Part shown: in pieces, positions 23,904-32,374 of the stretch
Numbering within the stretch: the first letter of the stretch is position 1
Layout: every line of letters begins with the position of its first letter
Notes under the pieces: generated by a model
What the model saw: only the letters and a program-made list of their open reading frames with translations
What the model was told of the DNA's origin: nothing
Database searches by the model: none
Source of the DNA: Enterococcus silesiacus
Lineage (GTDB): Bacteria > Bacillota > Bacilli > Lactobacillales > Enterococcaceae
Direction: 5' to 3'
NCBI GenBank assembly: GCA_001465115.1
Contig: CP013614.1
Location: 3,658,001-3,722,000 of the forward strand
Length of the DNA stretch: 64,000 nucleotides
Program-made: the position numbers and the translations under genes

Positions 23904-24929
23904 ATGACAATTTATAAGTATTTAAAAGATCATTGGCTTTTATTGATCGGTTGGCTGTTTTTTATTGGTGTGACCTGTTTTATTTTATGGTTATCTCCTG
24001 ATATGGTTGTGAATTTATCGGTAATTGGTTATTTGGTATTATTACAAGGATTGTTTTTACTCCTTTTTTTAGTCATTGATTATTCATTAAAAAAACGTTG
24101 GTGGCATTCTTTAGATAGTTCAGAACATCCACCATCTTTACAGCATTATTTAGGTGAGGCTTCTAAAGAAGAGGAAAAACTAGCTCAAAATTATATCAAT
24201 GGTTTGCTGGTAGAACATCAGCAAGTCATGCAGCAAGCGATCAATAATCAACAGGATCAAAAAGATTATATTGATTCTTGGGTTCATGAAATCAAAGTAC
24301 CATTAGCCGCTGTCAATTTGATTTTACAGTCGATCGAAGATGATATTCCAGAACAAAAATATTATCTAGTTGAAAACGAATTGAGCAAAATTGATGAGTA
24401 TGTGGAACAAGTTCTTTATTACGCTAGATTAGATAGTTTTTCCAGAGATTATTTGATTCAGGAATATTCATTGAAAGATATCGTTCAATCAGTGATTCGA
24501 ACGCAGGGAAATTATTTTATTCAAAAGAACCTGCATTTTTCGATTGAAGGAAATGATCAAATGGTTTTAACAGATGCTAAATGGGTAGCGTTCATTTTCA
24601 AACAATTAGTTAGCAATGCAATCAAGTATACGCCTGCTGGCGGTGAGATCACGGTTACTTTTTCCCGAACAAAAGAAGGTGCTTGGTTATTTTTGAAAGA
24701 CACTGGCATTGGTATTCCCAAAGAAGATCAGCACCGCATCTTTGATAAAGGTTTTACGGGCGAAAATGGCCGGACAAGTGAGCAGCACTCAACAGGCTTG
24801 GGATTATATTTAGCGAAAAGTCTTGCTGATAAACTAGGGCATCAACTGATGATGGAATCTGTTGAAGGTGAAGGCACGACGATGAAGCTGTTGTTTCCGT
24901 TTTTGAGTTATTTTAATGAGAGAAGATAA
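23904..24929 (+). CDS. sapS: Intramembrane-sensing histidine kinase, BceS/SapS-like
   Basis: This 341-residue kinase has two closely spaced membrane helices (about 12-30 and 38-58) and almost no extracellular loop, the hallmark of intramembrane-sensing kinases. The phospho-acceptor is His128 in S-W-V-H-E-I-K-V-P. The ATPase has N-A-I-K-Y-T (N box), D-T-G-I-G-I-P (G1), F-D-K-G-F-T-G and G-L-G-L-Y-L (G2). It probably detects bacitracin-like stress through contact with an ABC transporter rather than by binding drug. The gene is 13 bp after the regulator. Confidence 0.88.
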   Translation: MTIYKYLKDHWLLLIGWLFFIGVTCFILWLSPDMVVNLSVIGYLVLLQGLFLLLFLVIDYSLKKRWWHSLDSSEHPPSLQHYLGEASKEEEKLAQNYINGLLVEHQQVMQQAINNQQDQKDYIDSWVHEIKVPLAAVNLILQSIEDDIPEQKYYLVENELSKIDEYVEQVLYYARLDSFSRDYLIQEYSLKDIVQSVIRTQGNYFIQKNLHFSIEGNDQMVLTDAKWVAFIFKQLVSNAIKYTPAGGEITVTFSRTKEGAWLFLKDTGIGIPKEDQHRIFDKGFTGENGRTSEQHSTGLGLYLAKSLADKLGHQLMMESVEGEGTTMKLLFPFLSYFNERR

Positions 24930-24934
24930 TAGGC

Positions 24935-24976
24935 GTGTTGAGAAATAATTGATTTATTTCTCAACACTCTTTTTTT
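24935..24976. terminator. Terminator after the sapS-like gene
   Basis: GTGTTGAGAAATAA (24935-24948) pairs with TTATTTCTCAACAC (24954-24967), followed by TCTTTTTTT. It overlaps the end of the convergent frameshifted gene. Confidence 0.92.
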
Positions 24977-25269
24977 ACTTCGTAGTAAGGTGAGTGATTA
25001 CTTTACTTTCACGATCTAACTTTTCGATTTTTGCTTGTTCAGCTTCCATTAGACGGATAAATTCTGTAAAAAAAGCATGGAACAAATGACCGCTTGCGTA
25101 GTATTCTTTGATTACTTTTTTCTTGCTGATTAAGCTTGAGAGGGATTGGAAGAATTGATCTAATACAGCTAGTGGCTCTTGCCAAGATTCTAGGCGATCC
25201 ATTAAATTCTGTAAGTCGGTAATATCCTTGATAGGGGATTGTTTTTAAGTTATGTAGGTCTTTTTTCAT
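24975..25269 (-). pseudogene. Frameshifted hypothetical gene (about 98 codons restored)
   Basis: Two overlapping minus-strand frames together give one plausible protein. The first starts at the ATG 25269 (M-K-K-D-L-H-N-L-K). The second is open from about codon 9 to the stop at 24975 and contains a helical, charged protein (D-R-L-E-S-W-Q-E-P-L, F-H-A-F-F-T-E-F-I-R-L-M-E). The shift falls in a run of five A near 25243; with four A the frame reads straight through as L-K-Q-S-P-I-K. Either this is a recent inactivating insertion or a sequencing error in a homopolymer. I do not recognise the family. Confidence 0.55.
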
Positions 25270-25434
25270 AGCGTATTGTTGTTAAATAGAGCATGCTCGT
25301 CCAAGTCAATAGTACCTGTTTTTTATAATACAAAAATGAGAGAAATTCTATTGAACTTTTTTCTATCTTATAGTTGTATAGAGAACGCTTTTATTGTTAG
25401 ACTTAATACATCATACTTTTGATAGGAGCATATT

Positions 25435-26298
25435 ATGGAGATATTAGTGGCTTTAATACCTATGTTTGCCTGGGGAAGCATCGGTCTTGTCAGTGGAAAA
25501 ATCGGTGGTTCAGCGAATCAACAGACCCTTGGTATGACTATTGGTGCTTTGTTCTTTTCGGTAATTGTCTTTTTTATTGTCCAACCAGCAATCACTATTC
25601 AAATGATCACAATTGGTATTTTGTCAGGATTATTTTGGAGTGTTGGACAAAATCAGCAGTTTCACGGAATGAAATTTTTGGGCGTATCAGTTGGTTTGCC
25701 TGTTTCAACTGGGATGCAATTGATCGTCAACACGATCGCTGGTGCTGTGTTTTTTCATGAGTGGAAAGGCAGTAGAGATTTTCTTTTAGGATTTATTGCA
25801 CTGGGGTTATTGGTGTTAGGCGCTTATTTAACAGCGCGACAAGATGATGACAGCAAAGTAAAAACTACAAACTCGATGTTGGATTTTAATAAAGGGTTGC
25901 GGGCCTTGATTGTGTCAACGATTGGTTATGGCGCGTATACGATCATTATCAATGCAGCAGGACTTGATCCAATGGGGATTATCTTACCTCAAAGTATCGG
26001 CATGGTGATTGGTGCTAGTTTCTTTGCGTTTAAAAAAGTCAAACTGGATCGTTACGTTTGGCGAAATATGAGCTGCGGACTGTTGTGGGGCTTAGGAAAT
26101 ATCTGTATGTTGCTGACGATGCGCCAAATCGGTTTAGCTATCAGTTTCTCACTGTCTCAAATGGGTATTATTATCTCAACATTAGGCGGAATCTACCTAC
26201 TTGGTGAGCACAAGTCTAAAAAAGAAATGAGATATGTCATTATTGGTTGCTTATTCGTCATTTTAGGTGGTATTCTTTTAGGGTATATGAAAGCGTAA
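25435..26298 (+). CDS. GRP-family sugar uptake protein (GlcU/RbsU-like)
   Basis: This 287-residue protein has ten hydrophobic segments. It starts with A-L-I-P-M-F-A-W-G-S-I-G and contains G-Q-N-Q-Q-F-H-G-M-K-F-L-G-V-S-V-G-L-P and S-T-G-M-Q-L, features of the glucose/ribose porter family. These permeases take up glucose or ribose without phosphorylation, driven by the proton gradient. Substrate cannot be fixed. AGGAGC precedes the ATG. It is followed by an amino-acid permease gene without a clear terminator between. Confidence 0.88.
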   Translation: MEILVALIPMFAWGSIGLVSGKIGGSANQQTLGMTIGALFFSVIVFFIVQPAITIQMITIGILSGLFWSVGQNQQFHGMKFLGVSVGLPVSTGMQLIVNTIAGAVFFHEWKGSRDFLLGFIALGLLVLGAYLTARQDDDSKVKTTNSMLDFNKGLRALIVSTIGYGAYTIIINAAGLDPMGIILPQSIGMVIGASFFAFKKVKLDRYVWRNMSCGLLWGLGNICMLLTMRQIGLAISFSLSQMGIIISTLGGIYLLGEHKSKKEMRYVIIGCLFVILGGILLGYMKA

Positions 26299-26381
26299 AT
26301 GTCCTATTTACGCTTATTTTTATGAGGACATTTTGCAATGATTAAGAGTAGGAAATGGATAGATTTATTGGAGGAAAAGTA

Positions 26382-27770
26382 ATGTCGATGTTTCGGAAAA
26401 AAGAGCTAACGGCTGTCTCAAGCGAGCCAAGCGCAATGAAAAAGGATTTAAAAACAATGGATCTGATCATGCTTGGGATCGGTGCCATTGTTGGAACAGG
26501 AATTTTTGTCGTGACAGGAGTTGCGGCTGAACAATATGCAGGTCCGGCACTGTCGCTTTCATTTTTAGTTGCGGCAGGAGCAATTATCTTAGCAGGATTA
26601 TGTTATGCAGAATTTGCCTCAAGGATTCCGGCAATCGGTGGCCCATATGCCTATATGTATGTTGTCTTTGGCGAACTTGTCGCTTGGATGACAGGATGGT
26701 TAGTGATTTGTGAATTCTTTCTAGCTGTTTCTTCTGTGGCTTCAGGCTGGTCAGGTTATGTTCATGGCTTTTTAAATAGCCTTGGTGTAGATTTTCCAAC
26801 GGCGTTAAGTGGTGCCTACAATCCAGCGAATGGTACTTATGTGGATTTGATCGCGATGCTGGTGCTTTTAGCAGTTACTTTTTGGGTGTCATTAGAAGCC
26901 AAAACAGCTTTACGGTTAAATAATGTGATGGTATTTGTTAAATTTGGCATTATTGCCCTCTTTTTAGTCGTCGGTATTTTTTATGTGAAACCTGATAATT
27001 GGCAGCCGTTCATGCCCTTTGGATTTTCAGGCGTAGTTAGTGGGGCGGCTGTCGTTTTCTTTGCCTTTTTAGGATTTGATGCAGTGAGTATGACCGCTGA
27101 AGAAGTAAAAAATCCGCAAAAAGATATTCCAAAAGGCATTATTGGTTCGATCATTATAGCGACTGTGTTATATGTGATCGTCACATTAGTTTTAACAGGC
27201 ATCGTGCCGTTTGATGCGCTGGGTGTAAAAGATCCTGTCGCGTTTGCGATGCGCTTTGTACAGCGTGATGGTGTAGCAGGTATGATTTCTGTCGGAGCGA
27301 TTTTAACACTTTTAACCGTGACGATTTCAATGATGTACAGTTTAGCTAGAATCATTTATGCTATCAGTAAGGATGGTTTACTGCCAAAATTTATGAGTAA
27401 AATCGATGAAAAAAACCGCACACCTAAAAATGCAACCTATGTAGCAGGGATTTGCACCATGATTTTTGCAGGGTTAGTACCAATGGAGTTATTAGCTGAG
27501 TTGACGAATATCGTGACCTTGATGTACTTGATTGTCATGGCGATTGGTATTATTCGGTTAAGAAAAGTAGCTGGCGATCCTAAACCAGGGGAATTTAAAA
27601 TTCCTTTTGTCCCGTTTGTTCCTATTTTATTAGTCATCGTTAGTATTGGCTTGATGCTGCAATTACAGGCGGCAACTTGGAAAGCTTTCGCAATAGCGTT
27701 GGTTTTAGGCTTTGTTATTTATTTTGCTTATGGTTATAAACATAGTAATGAAGGTAAAATTAAACATTAA
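26382..27770 (+). CDS. APC-family amino acid permease
   Basis: This 462-residue transporter has about twelve to thirteen membrane segments. It carries the APC signature in its first helix (G-I-G-A-I-V-G-T-G-I-F-V) and F-F-A-F-L-G-F-D-A-V-S in helix 6. It is most like the YfnA/cationic-amino-acid-transporter branch. The start at ATG 26382 has GGAGG 8 bases upstream. Substrate is not determined. A terminator follows. Confidence 0.9.
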   Translation: MSMFRKKELTAVSSEPSAMKKDLKTMDLIMLGIGAIVGTGIFVVTGVAAEQYAGPALSLSFLVAAGAIILAGLCYAEFASRIPAIGGPYAYMYVVFGELVAWMTGWLVICEFFLAVSSVASGWSGYVHGFLNSLGVDFPTALSGAYNPANGTYVDLIAMLVLLAVTFWVSLEAKTALRLNNVMVFVKFGIIALFLVVGIFYVKPDNWQPFMPFGFSGVVSGAAVVFFAFLGFDAVSMTAEEVKNPQKDIPKGIIGSIIIATVLYVIVTLVLTGIVPFDALGVKDPVAFAMRFVQRDGVAGMISVGAILTLLTVTISMMYSLARIIYAISKDGLLPKFMSKIDEKNRTPKNATYVAGICTMIFAGLVPMELLAELTNIVTLMYLIVMAIGIIRLRKVAGDPKPGEFKIPFVPFVPILLVIVSIGLMLQLQAATWKAFAIALVLGFVIYFAYGYKHSNEGKIKH

Positions 27771-27775
27771 ACGTC

Positions 27776-27809
27776 AAAATCAGTGATCGAAAGGATTGCT
27801 GATTTTTTT
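27776..27809 (+). terminator. Terminator of the permease gene
   Basis: AAATCAG pairs with CTGATTT, with an inner ATC/GAT pair, followed by a T run. Confidence 0.75.
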
Positions 27810-27837
27810 CTGTCTTTTTACAGAATAAAGGAATTTT

Positions 27838-27863
27838 ACTGTAAATCGTGATTCGTTTACAGT
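27838..27863. promoter_or_regulatory. Inverted repeat upstream of fumC, candidate operator
   Basis: ACTGTAAA (27838-27845) and TTTACAGT (27856-27863) are perfect inverse repeats with a 10-bp gap. A third TTTACAG half-site lies at about 27827. They sit 40-80 bp before fumC. No regulator gene is adjacent and I cannot name the factor. Confidence 0.5.
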
Positions 27864-27904
27864 ATAGTGATAGTAAATAGCGAAAAAAGGAGAGGATCAA
27901 ACGC

Positions 27905-29269
27905 ATGTCCTATCGTATTGAACGGGATTCTATGGGAGAAATTCAAGTCCCAGAAAATGCACTTTGGGGAGCACAAACCGAGCGCAGTCGCCAAAATTTT
28001 AATATTGGTATCGAAAAAATGCCTATCGCGCTTATTCAAGCACTAGCATTGGTAAAAAAGAATGCGGCTAAAGCCAATGAAGCAACTGGAAAGCTAGATA
28101 CTGAGGTCAGTCAAGCAATACAACAAGCAGCAGATACAATCATTAAAGGGGAGGTAAATGAACAGTTTCCACTCTCTTTATGGCAGACTGGCAGCGGGAC
28201 TCAAACCAATATGAATGTTAACGAAGTCATTGCCCATTTAGCAGCTAAAGCTGGTGTGAACGTTCATCCTAATGATCATGTCAATAGGTCACAAAGTTCA
28301 AATGACGTTTTCCCAACGGCAATTCATATAGCTGGTGTACAATTGATTGAACAGCAACTATTCCCAGTGATTAAGCAAATGATTCAAACACTGAAGAAGC
28401 TTGAAGTTGAGAATGAAAAAATCATAAAAATCGGTCGGACTCATCTGCAAGATGCAACACCAGTGACTTTTGCACAAGAAATCAGCGGTTGGTGTTCTAG
28501 TCTTGAGCATAACTATCAAATGCTAGAGCTGACGCTGAATGAGCTCAAGCAATTGGCGCTGGGCGGTACGGCTGTAGGAACTGGACTGAATGCGTCGAAA
28601 GAATATATTCAAGCATTCTATACTCACTTAAATCAAGAGACCAACAATCAATTTTCAGAAGATCCAAATAAATTCCATGGTTTAGCTAGTAAAGATGCAG
28701 TTGTTTTTACTTCTGGAGCTTTAAAAGCGTTAGCTGCTAATGTAATGAAAATGGCGAACGATATCCGCTGGCTGGCAAGTGGTCCTCGGAGTGGTTTAGG
28801 AGAAATCACGATTCCAGCCAACGAACCGGGTAGTTCTATCATGCCAGGGAAAATCAATCCAACCCAATGTGAAGCGTTGACAATGATCGCTATTCAAGTC
28901 ATGGGAAATGATACGACGATCGGAATTGGTGCCTCACAAGGGAACTTTGAATTAAACGTCTATATGCCGGTAATGGCGTATAATTTAATCCAAAGTATTG
29001 AATTATTAACTGATGGATTGCGCTCTTTTGACCAAAATTGTTTGGTCGGGATCAAGGCAGATCAGGAAAAAATGAATCAATATGTGGAACAATCGTTGAT
29101 GCTTGTCACCGCCTTAAATCCACATATCGGGTATGATAATGGAGCGAAGATCGCCAAAAAAGCTTTTGCAGAAAATACAACGCTAAAACAAGCTGCGTTG
29201 GCAACCGGTCTAGTGACAGAAGCAGAATACGAAAGCTGGGTCAAACCAGAGATGATGTTAGGCAAATAA
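27905..29269 (+). CDS. fumC: Class II fumarate hydratase
   Basis: This 454-residue enzyme contains T-G-S-G-T-Q-T-N-M-N-V-N-E-V, the N-R-S-Q-S-S-N-D segment, G-R-T-H-L-Q-D-A-T-P and the superfamily signature G-S-S-I-M-P-G-K-I-N-P around residue 317. These fit fumarase C rather than argininosuccinate lyase or aspartase. It interconverts fumarate and malate. It is followed after 31 bp by a malic enzyme gene, so fumarate can be converted to malate and then pyruvate. Confidence 0.94.
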   Translation: MSYRIERDSMGEIQVPENALWGAQTERSRQNFNIGIEKMPIALIQALALVKKNAAKANEATGKLDTEVSQAIQQAADTIIKGEVNEQFPLSLWQTGSGTQTNMNVNEVIAHLAAKAGVNVHPNDHVNRSQSSNDVFPTAIHIAGVQLIEQQLFPVIKQMIQTLKKLEVENEKIIKIGRTHLQDATPVTFAQEISGWCSSLEHNYQMLELTLNELKQLALGGTAVGTGLNASKEYIQAFYTHLNQETNNQFSEDPNKFHGLASKDAVVFTSGALKALAANVMKMANDIRWLASGPRSGLGEITIPANEPGSSIMPGKINPTQCEALTMIAIQVMGNDTTIGIGASQGNFELNVYMPVMAYNLIQSIELLTDGLRSFDQNCLVGIKADQEKMNQYVEQSLMLVTALNPHIGYDNGAKIAKKAFAENTTLKQAALATGLVTEAEYESWVKPEMMLGK

Positions 29270-29300
29270 ACGGAGCAGTTTTGGAAAGGAAATAAAAAAC

Positions 29301-30479
29301 ATGGCAGATATTTATAAAGAAGCATTAAAAGCACACGAGCAATGGCGCGGGAAAATCGACATTCATTCAAAAGTAGCAGTAAAAACAAAAGAAGATCTAT
29401 CTTTAGCTTACACACCTGGTGTTGCTGAACCATGCAGAAAAATCCATGAAAATCCAACTAAAGTGTATGATTATACGTGGAAGGGCAATACGGTAGCAGT
29501 CGTAACGGACGGTACAGCAGTTCTGGGCTTAGGCGATATTGGTCCTAAAGCCGCATTGCCAGTTATGGAAGGGAAAGCCTTGTTGTTTAAAGAATTTGCT
29601 GGAATCGATGCGATTCCCATTTGTTTAGATACGAAAAATCCAAAAGAAATTATTAACATTATCAAAGCCATGGCGCCAACATTTGGCGGGATCAATTTAG
29701 AAGACATTTCTGCTCCACGCTGCGTAGAAATCGAGCGGACATTAATGGAAGAGTTGGATATTCCTGTATTTCATGATGATCAGCATGGCACGGCGATCGT
29801 TACGATTGCGGCATTGATCAATGCGCTAAAAATTGTTGGTAAAAAAGTCGATGAAATAAAAGTAGTTGTATCAGGAACAGGCGCAGCAGGTAGCGCAATT
29901 ATAAAAATGCTGCATCATTTTGGTGTGAAGAAGATTATCACATTTAATATAGATGGTGCATTATCTAAAACGCTGGACAGACCGCTGAATTTCTTAGAAA
30001 AAGAAATTGTTGAAATCACCAATCCTGAAAACTTTAGCGGCTCTTTAGGAGAAGCGATGGTTGGAGCTGATGTATTTATCGGTGTCTCTGTGCCTAAATT
30101 AGTCTCAAAAGAAATGGTCGCTTCAATGAATCCAGGTGCTATCGTATTCCCAATGGCGAATCCGGAATCAGAAATCGATTATCAAGATGCGATCGATGCC
30201 GGTGCGGCAGTTGTTGGAACAGGTCGTTCAGATCATCCAAATCAAATCAATAATGTGTTAGCATTTCCAGGTTTGTTTAAAGGAGCATTTGTCGCGGGAG
30301 CCACGAAAATCACTGAAAATATGAAACTGGCGGCAGCAAAAGCAATTGCAGAAATTATTCCAGAATCGGAATTGACAAGTGAGTACATTATCCCTTCACC
30401 TTTTAATCAAGAATTAGTGGATGTCATTATACGAGAAGTTGCTGAAGCGGCTTTACAAGATGGTGTTATCCGAGTTTAA
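29301..30479 (+). CDS. NAD(P)-dependent malic enzyme
   Basis: This 392-residue enzyme has the malic N-domain with Y-T-P-G-V-A-E-P-C and the NAD-binding half with V-S-G-T-G-A-A-G-S-A-I. It carries E-D-I-S-A-P-R-C and F-H-D-D-Q-H-G-T-A, which hold metal-binding acidic residues. Its length fits the short bacterial malic enzymes (about 390 residues) rather than the long MleA/SfcA type or MaeB with a phosphotransacetylase domain. It decarboxylates malate to pyruvate with reduction of NAD(P). It is coexpressed with fumC. Confidence 0.92.
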   Translation: MADIYKEALKAHEQWRGKIDIHSKVAVKTKEDLSLAYTPGVAEPCRKIHENPTKVYDYTWKGNTVAVVTDGTAVLGLGDIGPKAALPVMEGKALLFKEFAGIDAIPICLDTKNPKEIINIIKAMAPTFGGINLEDISAPRCVEIERTLMEELDIPVFHDDQHGTAIVTIAALINALKIVGKKVDEIKVVVSGTGAAGSAIIKMLHHFGVKKIITFNIDGALSKTLDRPLNFLEKEIVEITNPENFSGSLGEAMVGADVFIGVSVPKLVSKEMVASMNPGAIVFPMANPESEIDYQDAIDAGAAVVGTGRSDHPNQINNVLAFPGLFKGAFVAGATKITENMKLAAAKAIAEIIPESELTSEYIIPSPFNQELVDVIIREVAEAALQDGVIRV

Positions 30480-30582
30480 ATACAAGGGAAAAGAGAGCGT
30501 AGTAGTAGTTCTAATTTACAACGATTTGCTTGTAGCTAATGAATCTGTGGTGTAGTTAAAGATAAATATGAGTATATATAAA

Positions 30583-30629
30583 AAAAACAAACAATTCTTC
30601 TATATATAGAAGAACTGTTTGTTTTTTTT
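30583..30629 (+). terminator. Terminator of fumC-malic enzyme operon
   Basis: ACAAACA plus TTCTTCT pairs with AGAAGAA and TGTTTGT, with a T run of eight after it. Confidence 0.88.
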
Positions 30630-30637
30630 ATAAAATT

Positions 30638-30664
30638 TTTCATGTTTTTCGATAAAACATGAAA
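30638..30664 (+). repeat. 27-bp inverted-repeat site, left copy (candidate recombination site)
   Basis: Ten-bp arms TTTCATGTTT and AAACATGAAA flank a 7-bp asymmetric centre TTCGATA. The same 27 bp occur in exact reverse orientation at 32236-32262. Arms of this length with a 7-bp spacer are what tyrosine recombinases bind and exchange. The integrase gene lies between the copies. Confidence 0.6.
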
Positions 30665-30869
30665 CCTTATTCTTGTTAAAATTTGTTTGAATTGGCTGAC
30701 TACATTTATATTATCTGTTTTATTTCATAAATTCAATAGAGAAAACAAAAGAAATAACGATTTTAACTATCAATGTTTTCAGTTTTTTTGTAAAAAAATG
30801 AGAAAAATGATAGTTATGATGTTTTTTTCTTGTTTATTCATTAATAAATAAAATATCCGATATTTTTTT

Positions 30870-30895
30870 CCACCGTCAGTTCCGCCGTCATTAAC
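30870..30895 (+). repeat. Paired CCGTCA direct repeats, left copy
   Basis: Two CCGTCA motifs 12 bp apart lie just upstream of the integrase gene. A similar 26-bp block, in the same orientation with about six mismatches, lies downstream at 32172-32197. They could be accessory (arm-type) integrase-binding sites or remains of attachment sites. Confidence 0.5.
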
Positions 30896-30915
30896 ATAGG
30901 AAAGGTTTGATTTAA

Positions 30916-32016
30916 TTGATTAAAGGAGAAAATATTTACAAACGAAAAGATGGAAGATGGGAGGGACGCTATCCTAAAGCCCGAAAAATGGATGGCTCTA
31001 TTTACTATGGTTATATTTATGCTCGTTCATACCGAGACGTGAAAGAACAATTGATTGAAAAAAAAGCTAGAATAAATTATTTGAGTACTGCAAATATAAA
31101 GGAGTTTCAAGGGAGCGTGGCGGAGTGGGCTGCTATTTGGATAGAAGATATCATGTTTCCAAAGGTCAAAGCGAGTACATATGCTAGTTACTGTAGCAAA
31201 ATTCAACTACATCTTATCCCAGTATTAGGGCATCGTCCTCTAAAAAAAGTAACAGTAGTAGAAATAGACCAACTAGTCAGTTTATTAATGAAAGACCTAG
31301 CACCAAGTTCTGTTCATATTGTTTTTCGTATTGTTAAAAGTTGTTTCGAAGCGGCTAAAGAGCGCGGATACCTTTTTCTAAACCCTTGCGAAAGAACGGT
31401 ACTACCAAAAATAAACAAACGAAAAATAAATGCACTTAGTCGCTCGCAACAAAAGGCAGTGGAAAAAGAGTGTTTAAAGAGTAGTAAAGGATTGCCAATT
31501 GTTTTAGCATTAGAAACAGGTATGAGAATCGGAGAGATCTGCGCATTAAAATGGGAAGATATTGATTTTTCAGCTTCCTTACTAACTGTACAACGAACAA
31601 AACAACGCGTGTCAAACCCAAATACTACCGGAAATCGAACTAAATTGATTGAAACAAGCCCTAAAACTAAGGCTGCCGAAAGAATTATTCCTCTGACTTC
31701 CAAAATAAAAGAACTATTAATCCAAGAAAAAGAACAGACTCTATCACCATATGTTATTTCAAATGGCATGCAGCCGGTGGAACCAAGAACTGTCAGCTAT
31801 CGATTTGAACGGATTAAACAATTTCTTGGATTGATCAATATTCCTTTTCATTCCTTGAGACATACTTTTGCAACCCGCTGTGTTGAATTAGGTGCCAATA
31901 TTGCAGCTGTAAGCTCTATGTTAGGCCATTCGTCTATCAAAATGACATTAGATACCTATACTAATTCGTTTTTAGAAGATCAACGGGAAATAGTAAAGAA
32001 ATTAGCTAGAATTTAA
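30916..32016 (+). CDS. Tyrosine site-specific recombinase (phage-type integrase)
   Basis: This 366-residue integrase has an N-terminal AP2-like arm-binding segment (Y-K-R-K-D-G-R-W-E-G-R), an SAM-like core-binding domain (about 65-165) and a complete catalytic domain. Visible catalytic residues are Arg in T-G-M-R-I-G-E, the H-x-x-R box H-S-L-R-H-T-F-A-T, the later His of G-H-S-S, and the nucleophile Tyr in T-L-D-T-Y-T. The start is the TTG at 30916 with AGGAAAGG 9 bases upstream. No excisionase, phage or conjugation genes accompany it. It is bracketed by inverted 27-bp sites, so a local DNA switch is more likely than an intact prophage (inference). Confidence 0.88.
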   Translation: MIKGENIYKRKDGRWEGRYPKARKMDGSIYYGYIYARSYRDVKEQLIEKKARINYLSTANIKEFQGSVAEWAAIWIEDIMFPKVKASTYASYCSKIQLHLIPVLGHRPLKKVTVVEIDQLVSLLMKDLAPSSVHIVFRIVKSCFEAAKERGYLFLNPCERTVLPKINKRKINALSRSQQKAVEKECLKSSKGLPIVLALETGMRIGEICALKWEDIDFSASLLTVQRTKQRVSNPNTTGNRTKLIETSPKTKAAERIIPLTSKIKELLIQEKEQTLSPYVISNGMQPVEPRTVSYRFERIKQFLGLINIPFHSLRHTFATRCVELGANIAAVSSMLGHSSIKMTLDTYTNSFLEDQREIVKKLARI

Positions 32017-32038
32017 TTACAGATATTTTTTAAAGCTC

Positions 32039-32062
32039 AAGGTACAGTTCGTACCTTTTTTT
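32039..32062 (+). terminator. Terminator of the integrase gene
   Basis: AAGGTAC (32039-32045) pairs with GTACCTT (32051-32057), followed by a T run. Confidence 0.8.
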
Positions 32063-32171
32063 GCTTTTAAATAACACTTGTTATTTAAAAGCGTGTTCTT
32101 AATAAAAGTTAATTTGTTTACTAACAAATTATATAGTTAGACCAAAAAAGGGAGAACTTATTTATTATTGT

Positions 32172-32197
32172 CCGCCGTCATTTGCGCCGTCAATGAT
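32172..32197 (+). repeat. Paired CCGTCA direct repeats, right copy
   Basis: CCGCCGTCA followed 10 bp later by CGCCGTCA, in the same orientation as the block at 30870-30895. Together they bracket the integrase gene (about 1.3 kb apart). Confidence 0.5.
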
Positions 32198-32235
32198 TCT
32201 GGAAAAGGCTTTATTAGAGAGGAAAGTTCTACTTG

Positions 32236-32262
32236 TTTCATGTTTTATCGAAAAACATGAAA
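32236..32262 (-). repeat. 27-bp inverted-repeat site, right copy
   Basis: Exact reverse complement of 30638-30664. Here the palindrome extends outward: the arms 32226-32246 and 32252-32272 are complementary over 21 bp around a 5-nt centre. There is no T run, so it is not a typical terminator. Confidence 0.6.
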
Positions 32263-32294
32263 CAAGTAGAACCATGTTCTCAGTGTAAGCACAT

Positions 32295-32325
32295 AAAAAA
32301 GCTATTGAAATAATTATACAATAGC
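32295..32325 (-). terminator. Minus-strand terminator-like hairpin
   Basis: GCTATTG (32301-32307) pairs with CAATAGC (32319-32325). On the minus strand the stem is followed by six T, so it would stop leftward transcription toward the recombinase segment. Confidence 0.55.
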
Positions 32326-32374
32326 ATCTTTTCAAAGAAAAAGAATAAGTATCATATTTGGATGGAGGAAAAAA

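Larger units (their letters stand above)
30480..30915. other. Intergenic region before the integrase gene
   Basis: This 436-bp AT-rich stretch holds the malic-enzyme terminator, the first 27-bp recombinase-like site (30638-30664) and a paired CCGTCA motif (30870-30895) just before the integrase. No gene is seen. Confidence 0.75.
32017..32374. other. Intergenic region between integrase and winged-helix regulator
   Basis: This 358-bp stretch contains the integrase terminator, the right CCGTCA pair (32172-32197), the right 27-bp site within a 47-nt perfect hairpin (32226-32272), and a minus-strand terminator-like hairpin (32295-32325). No gene is seen. Confidence 0.75.

Noticed and set aside
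30638..30664. The left 27-bp palindrome as a plain terminator
   Set aside because: A strong terminator already lies just upstream, there is no T run after it, and its exact inverted copy 1.6 kb away with a preserved asymmetric centre suggests another role.
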